Source: CAMEON01 sp045531965
GTDB taxonomy: Bacteria; Bacillota; Clostridia; Oscillospirales; CAG-272
Assembly: GCA_045531965.1 (NCBI GenBank)
Contig: JAZSFA010000084.1
Span: 30,125-94,124, forward strand
Direction of reading: 5' to 3'
Length of the DNA: 64,000 bases
Positions 17,910-26,089 of the stretch are shown piece by piece (the stretch's first letter is position 1; every line of letters begins with the position of its first letter). A model generated the notes under the pieces. It did not search any database. It was not told the origin of the DNA and was given only the letters and a program-made list of their open reading frames with translations. The position numbers and the translations under genes are program-made.

Positions 17910-20666
17910 ATGAAACGAACACTGCGCGATCTATGTTTGATAATGCTTAGCCTGTGTATCTTGAGTAGCATGGTTCTTATCCCTTTGAGCACTACAGCCA
18001 AAGATGCCCCTACGTTTAACACCTCTGTACCGCTGATTCTGTACGATTTTTCTACCAATGATATTGGTCTTTCCATGAGCAACGTGGCGAATTTTACTTA
18101 TGAGTTCGCAGATGAGGGCTATATTTCCATAACAGCCACCGGCGACGATCCCTCGGTATGGCTTCCTAATCCCCCAGTCAGATGTAACCAGGCTGCCTAT
18201 GCAGTCATTATGCAACGAACCACTTCCAAAAAGCAAGGCGAATTCTATGCCAACCGTTCCGATGGAAAGCAAATGGGAGAGGCAGGCACTAACGTAAAGT
18301 TTGATCAGAACAGCTCCGGTAAGTGGACAAAAACCATCGCGGACTGCTCCATTTGGACAGATGCAGATGACAGCGTCACTTTTACAGGCTTTCGCTACGA
18401 CCCTCTCCAACTCAATGTAACAGCGGGGGAGCATATTGATGTCCAATATGTGGCATTCTTTGAGACCCAAGAAGATGCCGAGAAGTTTGATTTTGATGAA
18501 TACAAAGCGATGCTTGCTTATGAAAAAGATAAACCGGAAGAAGAACAAACGGCTCCTGAAGTGGACTGGCCTGCTCCCGAGTATAAAGATATGGAAACTG
18601 TTCCCGAGGATACAGCTGAAGGAACGCTGACCTACACGGTATCTGAGGATAAAAAGACCGTGACCATCTCTTATAAAGTCAACGGAGAGACAAGAACCTT
18701 CACCGTTCCCAACACCAATCAGTACAATAGCGGTGGCATGACCGCTGTAGATGACCTGGGTCGTTCCCTTTTCGATGCATCCCAGGTAGGCATCATTGGC
18801 GACAACGGCGAACATTACGTGGGCATGTTTTATTTCCTATGGCACGGAGAGCATGGTGATCCCGGTATATTTGATTTGGAAAAAATCAGACAAACCGGAG
18901 GCGTCGACGCGAAGAACGCCAACAGCGGTTTGTACGGTCCGATCGGTGCTTTCCATTGGTTTGCGGAACCTTTGTACGGTTATTATTACATGAATGATGA
19001 ATGGGTCATGCGAAAGCACATGGAACTACTGACCAATGTAGGCGTGGATTTCCTTTATTTTGATGTGACCAACCATAGCATTTACGCTAAGAACGCCATC
19101 GCTATCATGAAGATTCTTCACGAACTGAATGAGCAGGGCTATGACGCACCTGAGGTGGTCTTTTACACCAACACCGCTGCAGAACAGCGAGTCAAGGAAA
19201 TTCACGATTATATCTACGCTAAAAATATCTATCCCGACACTTGGTTCATGCTCGATGGTAAACCTGTTATCGTAGCCCCCGAGGGCATCAACTACAACAA
19301 CTATTTCACGGTTAAGACCTCCCAATGGCCTAACGATCCCCAAATCCAAAATAACGCATGGCCTTGGATGGATTTCGAATGGCCACAACGCATCTTTACA
19401 GATGATAAGGGTAGCCCCTCTGCCATCAGTGTGTCTGTAGCGCAACACTCAGGCACCATCATGTTCAGCGATTCCTCTTTGTATGGGAACAATTCCAATC
19501 GCGGTCGCTCTTTCTATAATCCTGACGGCTATCCTTCCAGCCGTACAGGTATGTTCAACCGCATTCTGAATCAATCTTACGAGGCATGGGTTGCCAATGA
19601 ATCCTTGACCAATCAGGGGCTCAACTTCCAATCCCAATGGGATTACGCCATTGAAAATGACGTCCCCTTTGTTTTAGTCACCGGCTGGAACGAATGGATC
19701 GCGCAGCGCCAGGATGGCTTGACTTATATTAAAGATGGCGATGCCAACCGTGTACTTTTTGTGGATACAGCCTCCGCGGAGTTTTCACGCGACATTGAAA
19801 TGATGCGCGGTGGATACTTCGATAACTACTATATCCAGCTGGCTTACAATATCCAGAAGCTGAAGGGGACAGCCCCTGTCATCATTCAGGATAGCCGCAC
19901 GCCCATCAACATCACCGGAGAGTTTGACCAATGGGACGGTATTGATGTGACTTACGCAGATCCCACAGGAGACGCCAAGCACAGAGATGCCATCGGTTTT
20001 GGACAGACCCATTATGTCAACGAAACCGGCAGGAACGATATCGTATCTGCTAAGATCACAAATGATACTAAAAACTTATATGTTTATGCTCAAGCTGTAA
20101 ACGACGTAACCATGTTCGACGACGACAGCACGTGGATGCAGCTTTACGTCAACATGGACAGCCGCGTGGAGACAGGTTGGTACGGATATGACTACATCAT
20201 CAACTATAAGGCGAAAGATGCCTCTACCACTACCTTGGCTAAGTACAATGGCATTGACGGTGCTTATAATTTTGAAATCGTGGGTGACATCAACTACCGC
20301 GCCAAAGATAACGAGCTGATGATCGCCATTCCTCTGGCTCTTTTAAATGTGACAGATTACCGACAAATCGATCTGGAGTTCAAATGGGCTGATAGTACCT
20401 CCGTCATCAATACCATGGAACAGTTCTATACCGATGGCGACTGTATGCCGCTTGGACGCATGAATTATATTTACCAGACCTACATTCCCGGCGAGAGCGT
20501 ATTTGAGGATCTGTCTCAAGGCAGTACGGAGTATGTTTCCACCAACACAGAAGAGGAAATAACCTCCTCTGTTGATCAAGGATGTGCTTCTTCTCTCCCT
20601 TTGATCTGCCCGCTTGTGCTGATCACCATGGGTTTCATGTGCACCATGAAAAAGAAAGAACACTGA
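17910..20666 (+). CDS. Surface glycoside-hydrolase-like protein, paralog 2
   Basis: The 918-residue product shares its whole layout with paralog 1: signal peptide, N-terminal beta-sandwich-like domain, likely barrel (FYFLWHGEHGDPG near residue 301, WNEW near 592), CBM9-like domain (about 666-864) and a C-terminal Gly-Cys-Ala-Ser (near 891) with hydrophobic segment and Lys-rich end. Its codon use is more AT-rich than that of paralogs 1 and 3, its linker before the tail is shorter and lacks the Pro-rich repeats, and its tail diverges after GCAS, so it appears the most diverged of the three. The start at 17910 has AAAGGAG 7-8 nt upstream. It carries its own promoter and terminator, so it is a separate transcription unit. 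Confidence 0.75.
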   Translation: MKRTLRDLCLIMLSLCILSSMVLIPLSTTAKDAPTFNTSVPLILYDFSTNDIGLSMSNVANFTYEFADEGYISITATGDDPSVWLPNPPVRCNQAAYAVIMQRTTSKKQGEFYANRSDGKQMGEAGTNVKFDQNSSGKWTKTIADCSIWTDADDSVTFTGFRYDPLQLNVTAGEHIDVQYVAFFETQEDAEKFDFDEYKAMLAYEKDKPEEEQTAPEVDWPAPEYKDMETVPEDTAEGTLTYTVSEDKKTVTISYKVNGETRTFTVPNTNQYNSGGMTAVDDLGRSLFDASQVGIIGDNGEHYVGMFYFLWHGEHGDPGIFDLEKIRQTGGVDAKNANSGLYGPIGAFHWFAEPLYGYYYMNDEWVMRKHMELLTNVGVDFLYFDVTNHSIYAKNAIAIMKILHELNEQGYDAPEVVFYTNTAAEQRVKEIHDYIYAKNIYPDTWFMLDGKPVIVAPEGINYNNYFTVKTSQWPNDPQIQNNAWPWMDFEWPQRIFTDDKGSPSAISVSVAQHSGTIMFSDSSLYGNNSNRGRSFYNPDGYPSSRTGMFNRILNQSYEAWVANESLTNQGLNFQSQWDYAIENDVPFVLVTGWNEWIAQRQDGLTYIKDGDANRVLFVDTASAEFSRDIEMMRGGYFDNYYIQLAYNIQKLKGTAPVIIQDSRTPINITGEFDQWDGIDVTYADPTGDAKHRDAIGFGQTHYVNETGRNDIVSAKITNDTKNLYVYAQAVNDVTMFDDDSTWMQLYVNMDSRVETGWYGYDYIINYKAKDASTTTLAKYNGIDGAYNFEIVGDINYRAKDNELMIAIPLALLNVTDYRQIDLEFKWADSTSVINTMEQFYTDGDCMPLGRMNYIYQTYIPGESVFEDLSQGSTEYVSTNTEEEITSSVDQGCASSLPLICPLVLITMGFMCTMKKKEH

Positions 20667-20683
20667 ATTTATCTTTACTTCAT

Positions 20684-20715
20684 GAACCCTGTATGTATAT
20701 GCAGGGTTCTTTTTT
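20684..20715 (+). terminator. Intrinsic terminator of surface paralog 2
   Basis: The stem GAACCCTG (20684-20691) pairs with CAGGGTTC (20702-20709), followed by six T. It lies 17 nt after the stop codon. Confidence 0.88.
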
Positions 20716-20735
20716 ACAAATCCATCAAAAAACTA

Positions 20736-20764
20736 TTGCGTTATTTTCAAAATTATGTTATAAT
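20736..20764 (+). promoter_or_regulatory. Promoter of surface paralog 3
   Basis: TTGCGT (20736-20741), a 17-nt spacer and TATAAT (20759-20764). Confidence 0.75.
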
Positions 20765-20832
20765 AACCACAAAGGATGGAAGAAATCTGTCCCCTCATCA
20801 ACACCTCAACGAGGAAGAAAGGAACCTCAATC

Positions 20833-23745
20833 ATGAAAAAGAGACTACTGATCGCCATCATTTCCCTGCTCTGTCTCGCCATGACCTGTGCCGTGATTTT
20901 CACCGCGCTTTCTATGGCATCAGGCAAATTAAGCGACCAAGGTAAGCTCAGCTTCGATCTGTTGGCAGACGAGCAAGCGCCTACCTTCAAAACCACAACC
21001 CCCAGGACCCTTCTGACCCCTCAAATGCTAACCAACACAACAGGTGCCAACAACGTGACCTCCGTGGAGGTAATTGAGGACTATATCCACATCATTCCCG
21101 GCGTGACCGATCCCTTCTACTACCCTATCGCAAACTTCACAGCAGGTCGTTACGTGGTATATGTCTATCGTGCCAATGACTGCGGAAACACCACGACCCA
21201 GTTCTTCATGGGTTCCTTTGCGTCAGGGCCTTCTGACGACTCTTCCATGCTTGAGACCAACGTTATTTCCGACGGTCAATGGCAAACCTACATATTCGAT
21301 ACACAAAGCCTCATTGACGCCGAAATCTTCGACGGTAAGACCGCCCAATACTTCCGTTTTGACGTGCTGGAAGCAGGCTACAAACTGAACGATGCCGGCG
21401 AGGCATATAAAGAGGAAAGCGGTAGCTGGGCAAAGGAGCCTATCCCGGAAGGTGCTACCATTGATTTCAAGTGCGTTGCCTTCTTCGACACGCTGGAAGA
21501 GGCTCAGGGCTTCAACATAGATCAATACAACGCCAAGATCGCCTATGAGGAAGAACAGAAGCGTTTAGCTGAGGAAGAAGCCAAAAAGAATCAGTGGCCT
21601 GACGTTGAGTTCAAGGATATGGACACCACAGGCTTTGACCTTTCCGATGGTACGCTGAAATACACCTACTCCGAAGATAAGTCCACCGTAACCATTTCAT
21701 ACGAGGTCAACGGTGAAACTCGTTCCTATACTGTTCCCAACAATAAGAACCTGACTTCTGGCGGTTTTGCTGCCACAGATGATTTGGATCGCTCAATGTA
21801 TACCTCCGAGCAGGTGGGTCTGTACGGAGATAACGGTGAGCATTATGTCGGTCTCTTCTACTTCATGTGGCATGGTGAGCACGGCGACAGCGGCATTTTC
21901 GATCTGCAAAAGATCATTGACGAGGTCGGTGTTGAAGCCGCAGGCAGTACCAACTGTGGCAAGTACGGTCCTGTCGGTGCTATGCACTGGTTCGCAGAAC
22001 CTCTGTACGGCTACTATTATGCCAATGACGCTTGGGTGCAGAGAAAACACGCCGAGTTGCTTTGCAACATTAACATCGACTTCTTGTATTTTGACGTCAC
22101 AAACGCGTATACCTATATCCCCAACGCGCTTCAGCTCATGGAAATCCTCCATCAGCTGAACGAAGAGGGCTACGACGCGCCTCAGGTCGTCTTCTACACC
22201 AACACCAACGCCGCAGCTACCGTGCGTGAAGTCTATAACAAGATCTATTCAAAGAATCTTTATCCTGACACTTGGTTCCGCATAAACGGCAAGCCCGTAA
22301 TCGTCGCCCCTGAAAGCGCCAACATCGACAATTTCTTCGTGACAAAGCAGAATCAGTGGCCCAATGAGGCTTCCAAAGAAAACGGTTGGCCTTGGATGGA
22401 CTTTGAGTGGCCTTCCCGCCTCTATGAATCCTCTTATGATTTTGACGGCGCAGCCATCAGTGTGTCTGTGGCACAGCACAGCGGCACCGTTGCCTTCTCG
22501 GACTCCTCTCTGTATAACAACCACACCAACCGTGGCCGTTCCTTCAACAATCCCGAGAACTACACCCACGAGCAGGGCGCTCGCTACAATCGAACCCTCA
22601 AAACTTCTTATGAAGCTTGGAAGGAAGATGAGTCTCTCACCAATCAGGGTATCAATTTCCAGCAGCAATGGGATCGTGCCATTGAGTCCGAGGCTATGTA
22701 CGTCCTCGTTACCGGTTGGAACGAGTGGGTCGCCCAGCGTCAGAACACCAAGTCTGATCGCATCTGGTTCGTGGATACCTCCTCCATGGAGTTCTCCCGT
22801 GACACCGAAATGATGCGCGGCGGTTATTTCGACAACTACTACATCCAGCTCGCCTACAACGTTCAAAAGCTGAACGGTACCGCTCCCATTGTACTGCAAG
22901 ACGCCCGCAAAGCCATCAACGTTACCGGTGCCTTTGATCAGTGGGACGGCGTGACCGTTACTTACAATGATCCCTCGGGTGATACCGTGGATCGCGACGC
23001 CACCGGCTTCGGTCGCACCAAGTATACCAATGATACCGGTCGTAATGATATTGTCGCCGCCAAGGTTACTTCCGACTCCAAGAACGTCCACTTCTACGTG
23101 GAGACCAAGGACAACATCACCATGTTTGACACCGCTTCCTCTTGGATGCAGCTCTATGTGGACGTTGACAGTTCTACAGAAACCGGTTGGTACGGTTATG
23201 ACTATATCATCAACTATCAAGCCAAAGATCACTTCACCACCACCGTGGCAAAGTGCACCAGCGCGCTGGGACTTTACAAATTTGAGGTTGTGGGTGAAGT
23301 CAACTATCAGGCAAAGAACAACCAAATGATGATCTCTGTTCCCATGGAAATGCTGGGCATCGAAGGTTATAAAGAAATCTGCCTGCAGTTCAAGTGGGCT
23401 GACAGCAAGACAACCTACGATGAGATGGAAGACTTCTATATCGACGGTGACTGCGCGCCTCTGGGACGTATGAACTACGTCTATCAGAACTACATTCCCG
23501 GCGTGTCCCAAATTTCCTACCCCGAGGATGAGACTACTGCTCCCGAGACCGAAGTGCCTACCGAACCCGAGACTCAGGCACCCGAGAGTACCGATACACC
23601 CACCGCAGAAGTGACTGAAGCTCCCGCAGAAAGCGAAACTCAACCCGAAAATACGGGTTGCGCTTCTGTTGCTTCCCTGTCCGCACTTGCCATCATGGGC
23701 TTAATTATGTTGGGCGGTGTGATGCTCCGTAAGCGTGAGGATTGA
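20833..23745 (+). CDS. Surface glycoside-hydrolase-like protein, paralog 3
   Basis: ATG at 20833 is chosen over an upstream in-frame ATG at 20776 because GAAAGGA lies just before it and the signal peptide (MKKRLLIAIISLLC) starts there. The 970-residue product has a different, longer N-terminal beta-sandwich-like domain (about 50-245), a Lys/Glu-rich helix, the likely barrel (FYFMWHGEHGDSG near 337, WNEW near 628), the CBM9-like domain (about 694-893), a Thr/Glu/Pro linker almost the same as in paralog 1, and the GCASVASLS tail (near 942) ending in RKRED. Barrel and tail are very close to paralog 1 while the N terminus is not, which points to exchange of the N-terminal module. A carbohydrate-active surface enzyme is the likely role; substrate unknown. 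Confidence 0.75.
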   Translation: MKKRLLIAIISLLCLAMTCAVIFTALSMASGKLSDQGKLSFDLLADEQAPTFKTTTPRTLLTPQMLTNTTGANNVTSVEVIEDYIHIIPGVTDPFYYPIANFTAGRYVVYVYRANDCGNTTTQFFMGSFASGPSDDSSMLETNVISDGQWQTYIFDTQSLIDAEIFDGKTAQYFRFDVLEAGYKLNDAGEAYKEESGSWAKEPIPEGATIDFKCVAFFDTLEEAQGFNIDQYNAKIAYEEEQKRLAEEEAKKNQWPDVEFKDMDTTGFDLSDGTLKYTYSEDKSTVTISYEVNGETRSYTVPNNKNLTSGGFAATDDLDRSMYTSEQVGLYGDNGEHYVGLFYFMWHGEHGDSGIFDLQKIIDEVGVEAAGSTNCGKYGPVGAMHWFAEPLYGYYYANDAWVQRKHAELLCNINIDFLYFDVTNAYTYIPNALQLMEILHQLNEEGYDAPQVVFYTNTNAAATVREVYNKIYSKNLYPDTWFRINGKPVIVAPESANIDNFFVTKQNQWPNEASKENGWPWMDFEWPSRLYESSYDFDGAAISVSVAQHSGTVAFSDSSLYNNHTNRGRSFNNPENYTHEQGARYNRTLKTSYEAWKEDESLTNQGINFQQQWDRAIESEAMYVLVTGWNEWVAQRQNTKSDRIWFVDTSSMEFSRDTEMMRGGYFDNYYIQLAYNVQKLNGTAPIVLQDARKAINVTGAFDQWDGVTVTYNDPSGDTVDRDATGFGRTKYTNDTGRNDIVAAKVTSDSKNVHFYVETKDNITMFDTASSWMQLYVDVDSSTETGWYGYDYIINYQAKDHFTTTVAKCTSALGLYKFEVVGEVNYQAKNNQMMISVPMEMLGIEGYKEICLQFKWADSKTTYDEMEDFYIDGDCAPLGRMNYVYQNYIPGVSQISYPEDETTAPETEVPTEPETQAPESTDTPTAEVTEAPAESETQPENTGCASVASLSALAIMGLIMLGGVMLRKRED

Positions 23746-23767
23746 GTCTCAATATTCCTATAAAACC

Positions 23768-23803
23768 GATCCCCCGACGGATGTGAACATCCGTCGGGGG
23801 ATC
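23768..23803. terminator. Repeated GATCCCCCGACGG-type terminator hairpin, copy 2
   Basis: A perfect 17-bp inverted repeat (23768-23784 with 23787-23803, loop GA) follows paralog 3. It is near-identical to the hairpin at 25982 and shares its stem with 16917. A T-tract is weak, so its terminator role is inferred from position and stability. Confidence 0.75.
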
Positions 23804-23861
23804 TCATATTTGCGGAAATTTCTACCCACTCCGCGTGCAGTCGTGAGTTTTACAAATGACC

Positions 23862-25178
23862 TTACACCGACTCTGTTTCCGAAGCAAGCACAGCCACATA
23901 TTTTTCCAAAGCTTGACCGCAGTCATCAACGCAAAGCTGTCTTTCAATAGCGATGACTCTGCCGTCGGTTAGCACAAGGGTGCGACTCACGCGGTGGTCG
24001 TGAGGCTCATCACCGATGGAACAACTCGCATCAGTGCAGGGTTCGTCGATCCAATCGCTATCCTCCGCGATCTCACCCCAGGTGCCGTCGGGGAACGTGA
24101 TAAAGCTTCTCGCATCCTCCTGCTTTTCCCCGCTGCATCTCGGATAGACGAAACGGAACTCCCAGAAGGTCGCACTATGAGTCCACACGGATTCGAGCAT
24201 AACACGCACCTTGCCATCGCCGTAGCAGGCGGCGATCAGGTCGGCCTTGGCGACTTCATACCCTTCCTCGGGCGTCACGGGGGTGAAATCCATCCCAGCA
24301 ATGGCGGCCTCGGTCTTCTCGTGCAAGCCGTCAAAATAGGCGGCGACCGCCTCTTCGGTCACGGGGGCGTCAAAACGCTTGGAGCCGAGTATATCGTAAC
24401 GGATCATATCCGACGAATACAGCACCTTGACGGCAAAGCAAATACTGCCCGCACCCACGATCTCACCCCTTTCGCTGCGGATGACGAAATCCACCACGTC
24501 GGAGAGATTGGAGCCTCGGAACAGCCGCTTGCATACCAGGAAGGAATACTCGCTGATCTGGGTGATCACGCGGTCAGGCTCCCATTTGGAAAGCTCTGAC
24601 TCAAATGCCTCCGCGTCGGATTCCAGCCGTCTGATCTCTCGATAGAGCATCCGCTCCAGGTTTTGGAGCATATGATCGGTCAGCTCCATTTTTTCATATT
24701 GCAGCAGTACCTCCTCCATTTTTTCGGAGACGGCGGTTTGCTGATTCAGGGTATAGTGGCTGGTGATTTCCACCGTCTCCCCTTCCGCAAGATCAAAGGT
24801 CAGCATGATGCGGCTGTAGCTCATATCCACCGATACGCTGTCGTTCATCTGCTCGCCCTCCTCGGCCTCGGCAGACAAAGCCTGCACGCGCACGAAGGGA
24901 TACGGCTCCTCGGGAGATTCCATGACGGAATCCATGTTGGATACGCCGCCCTGTCCCGTGAAGGGTACGGTCGGATCGTCAGCGGTCAGAAAAGGAAGGG
25001 CGATCAAGCCCCCCAGCATCATCACCGCCGCCAGACAAGCAGCAGTCAAGGTGACGAAGCGGCGGCTTTGAATCCTGGAACTCACAGCTTGGGTGTCCAT
25101 AGCGGTTAAAACACCTCTAAGGGTATCGCCTCGGAGTTCCTCAAAGGCGCGGGTCAATTTTTCACGGTTGTTTTTCAT
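23862..25178 (-). CDS. Anti-sigma-factor-like membrane protein
   Basis: The 438-residue protein has a short cytoplasmic N terminus (about 40 residues with an ELRG-like segment), one membrane helix (about 42-64) and a large extracytoplasmic beta-rich domain of about 370 residues. It begins 15 nt after the stop of an ECF sigma factor gene, the usual place for an anti-sigma factor. The cytoplasmic part is too short and lacks HxxxCxxC, so it is not a zinc anti-sigma factor. GAGGAG lies 9 nt before the ATG. The extracytoplasmic domain contains a CxxC...C cluster near the C terminus (CTDASC, then CVDDCG) that could bind metal or form disulfides. Role as regulator is inferred from position and topology only. 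Confidence 0.65.
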   Translation of the reverse strand: MKNNREKLTRAFEELRGDTLRGVLTAMDTQAVSSRIQSRRFVTLTAACLAAVMMLGGLIALPFLTADDPTVPFTGQGGVSNMDSVMESPEEPYPFVRVQALSAEAEEGEQMNDSVSVDMSYSRIMLTFDLAEGETVEITSHYTLNQQTAVSEKMEEVLLQYEKMELTDHMLQNLERMLYREIRRLESDAEAFESELSKWEPDRVITQISEYSFLVCKRLFRGSNLSDVVDFVIRSERGEIVGAGSICFAVKVLYSSDMIRYDILGSKRFDAPVTEEAVAAYFDGLHEKTEAAIAGMDFTPVTPEEGYEVAKADLIAACYGDGKVRVMLESVWTHSATFWEFRFVYPRCSGEKQEDARSFITFPDGTWGEIAEDSDWIDEPCTDASCSIGDEPHDHRVSRTLVLTDGRVIAIERQLCVDDCGQALEKYVAVLASETESV

Positions 25179-25193
25179 GATATAAAACTCCTC

Positions 25194-25775
25194 TCAGATA
25201 TAGATACCGTATGCATCCAGCACCTGACGCAATCGCTTGCGCATACGGCTCAGGCGCATTTCCACCGCCCGCTCACCCATACCGCATCGGCGGGCTACGT
25301 CTCGATTGGAAAAAGCACCGTAGTAACGGAGAAGAAAAACCCTTCGGTTCTTCTCGTCAAGCTCGTCCAAAAAGGCTTGCAGAGCGTCACGAATGACAGA
25401 GGCCTCGATATCTCCCTGTCCTTCGGGATCGGCCAGACATTCATCCAACTCATCCAGCGCGCAGGCATAGGACTCGCCTATACGGCGTTCTGCAGAATTG
25501 TACCGCACGCGATCCACGGCGCGGCGGCGCACCAAGGTACTGACGTAGGCCAGTACGGGCATCTTGGGGTCGGTTGGCGGTCTTTGCCACAGGTCAAGGA
25601 GCGCATCGTTGATGCATTCCTCCGCGTCTGCCGCAGAGCCCGTGATGCGAAAGGCCAAGCCGTACAAAAGCCTGCCCCACTGCTTCTGCACCTCGGTCAG
25701 CGCGGACTCATCACGCTTCCAAAGCTGGTCGCGCACCCTTTGGTCAAGTAAGATCTCATCTCGTTTTAGAGACAT
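25194..25775 (-). CDS. ECF-type RNA polymerase sigma factor
   Basis: The 193-residue protein has sigma region 2 (about 25-90, with YGLAFRITGSAADAEECIND and a following DLWQRPP) and sigma region 4 (about 135-185, with LLRYYGAFSNRDVARRCGM and a helix-turn-helix). It is the size of group 4 sigma factors. ATG at 25775 is preferred to the in-frame GTG at 25781 because the GTG overlaps the AAGGAG ribosome site. It is followed at once by the anti-sigma-like gene, which should hold it at the membrane until a surface signal arrives. The target promoters are not identified; the surface-protein genes nearby use ordinary sigma-A type boxes. Confidence 0.92.
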   Translation of the reverse strand: MSLKRDEILLDQRVRDQLWKRDESALTEVQKQWGRLLYGLAFRITGSAADAEECINDALLDLWQRPPTDPKMPVLAYVSTLVRRRAVDRVRYNSAERRIGESYACALDELDECLADPEGQGDIEASVIRDALQAFLDELDEKNRRVFLLRYYGAFSNRDVARRCGMGERAVEMRLSRMRKRLRQVLDAYGIYI

Positions 25776-25898
25776 AAGCACTCCTTCTTTTGGCAGTTCA
25801 TTCGTGGGGATCTCTATGCGTCAAACACGTGTTCACCCTCTATATCGAAGAAAAAGCGACAACCTCACGCCCAAACAGTCATTTTTTCGGCTGATTTC

Positions 25899-25927
25899 AT
25901 TATATCACGGCGCCCTTCGCGTCACAA
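25899..25927 (-). promoter_or_regulatory. Promoter of the ECF sigma operon
   Basis: On the minus strand TTGTGA (25927-25922), a 17-nt spacer and TATAAT (25904-25899) with an extended TGA. It is about 120 nt before the start, leaving a long 5' leader. Confidence 0.7.
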
Positions 25928-25981
25928 CATCCCATGAGCACGATTTTCGCTCCTGCCACTGTCACTCGATCTCATAAAACC

Positions 25982-26015
25982 GATCCCCCGACGGATGTGA
26001 ACTTCCGTCGGGGGA
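25982..26015. terminator. Repeated GATCCCCCGACGG-type hairpin, copy 3
   Basis: GATCCCCCGACGGA pairs with TCCGTCGGGGGAT across an 8-base loop, followed by TTTCG. About 27 bases including the AAAACC left flank match copy 2. No plus-strand gene ends just upstream, so this copy looks transposed or left over. Confidence 0.7.
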
Positions 26016-26038
26016 TTTCGTTTAGCTCAAAAAATGCA

Positions 26039-26069
26039 AAAACCGCACGACCAAGACCGTGCGGTTTTA
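26039..26069 (-). terminator. Intrinsic terminator of metG
   Basis: The stem AAAACCGCACG pairs with CGTGCGGTTTT; read on the minus strand it is followed by TTTTT, 21 nt after the metG stop codon. Confidence 0.85.
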
Positions 26070-26089
26070 TCATATGGTGAAGTAACAGT

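Larger units (their letters stand above)
25776..26089. other. Intergenic region between metG and the ECF sigma operon
   Basis: These 314 bases hold the sigma-operon promoter with its roughly 120-nt leader, the third GATCCCCCGACGG hairpin (25982-26015) and the metG terminator (26039-26069). No gene is seen. Confidence 0.7.
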
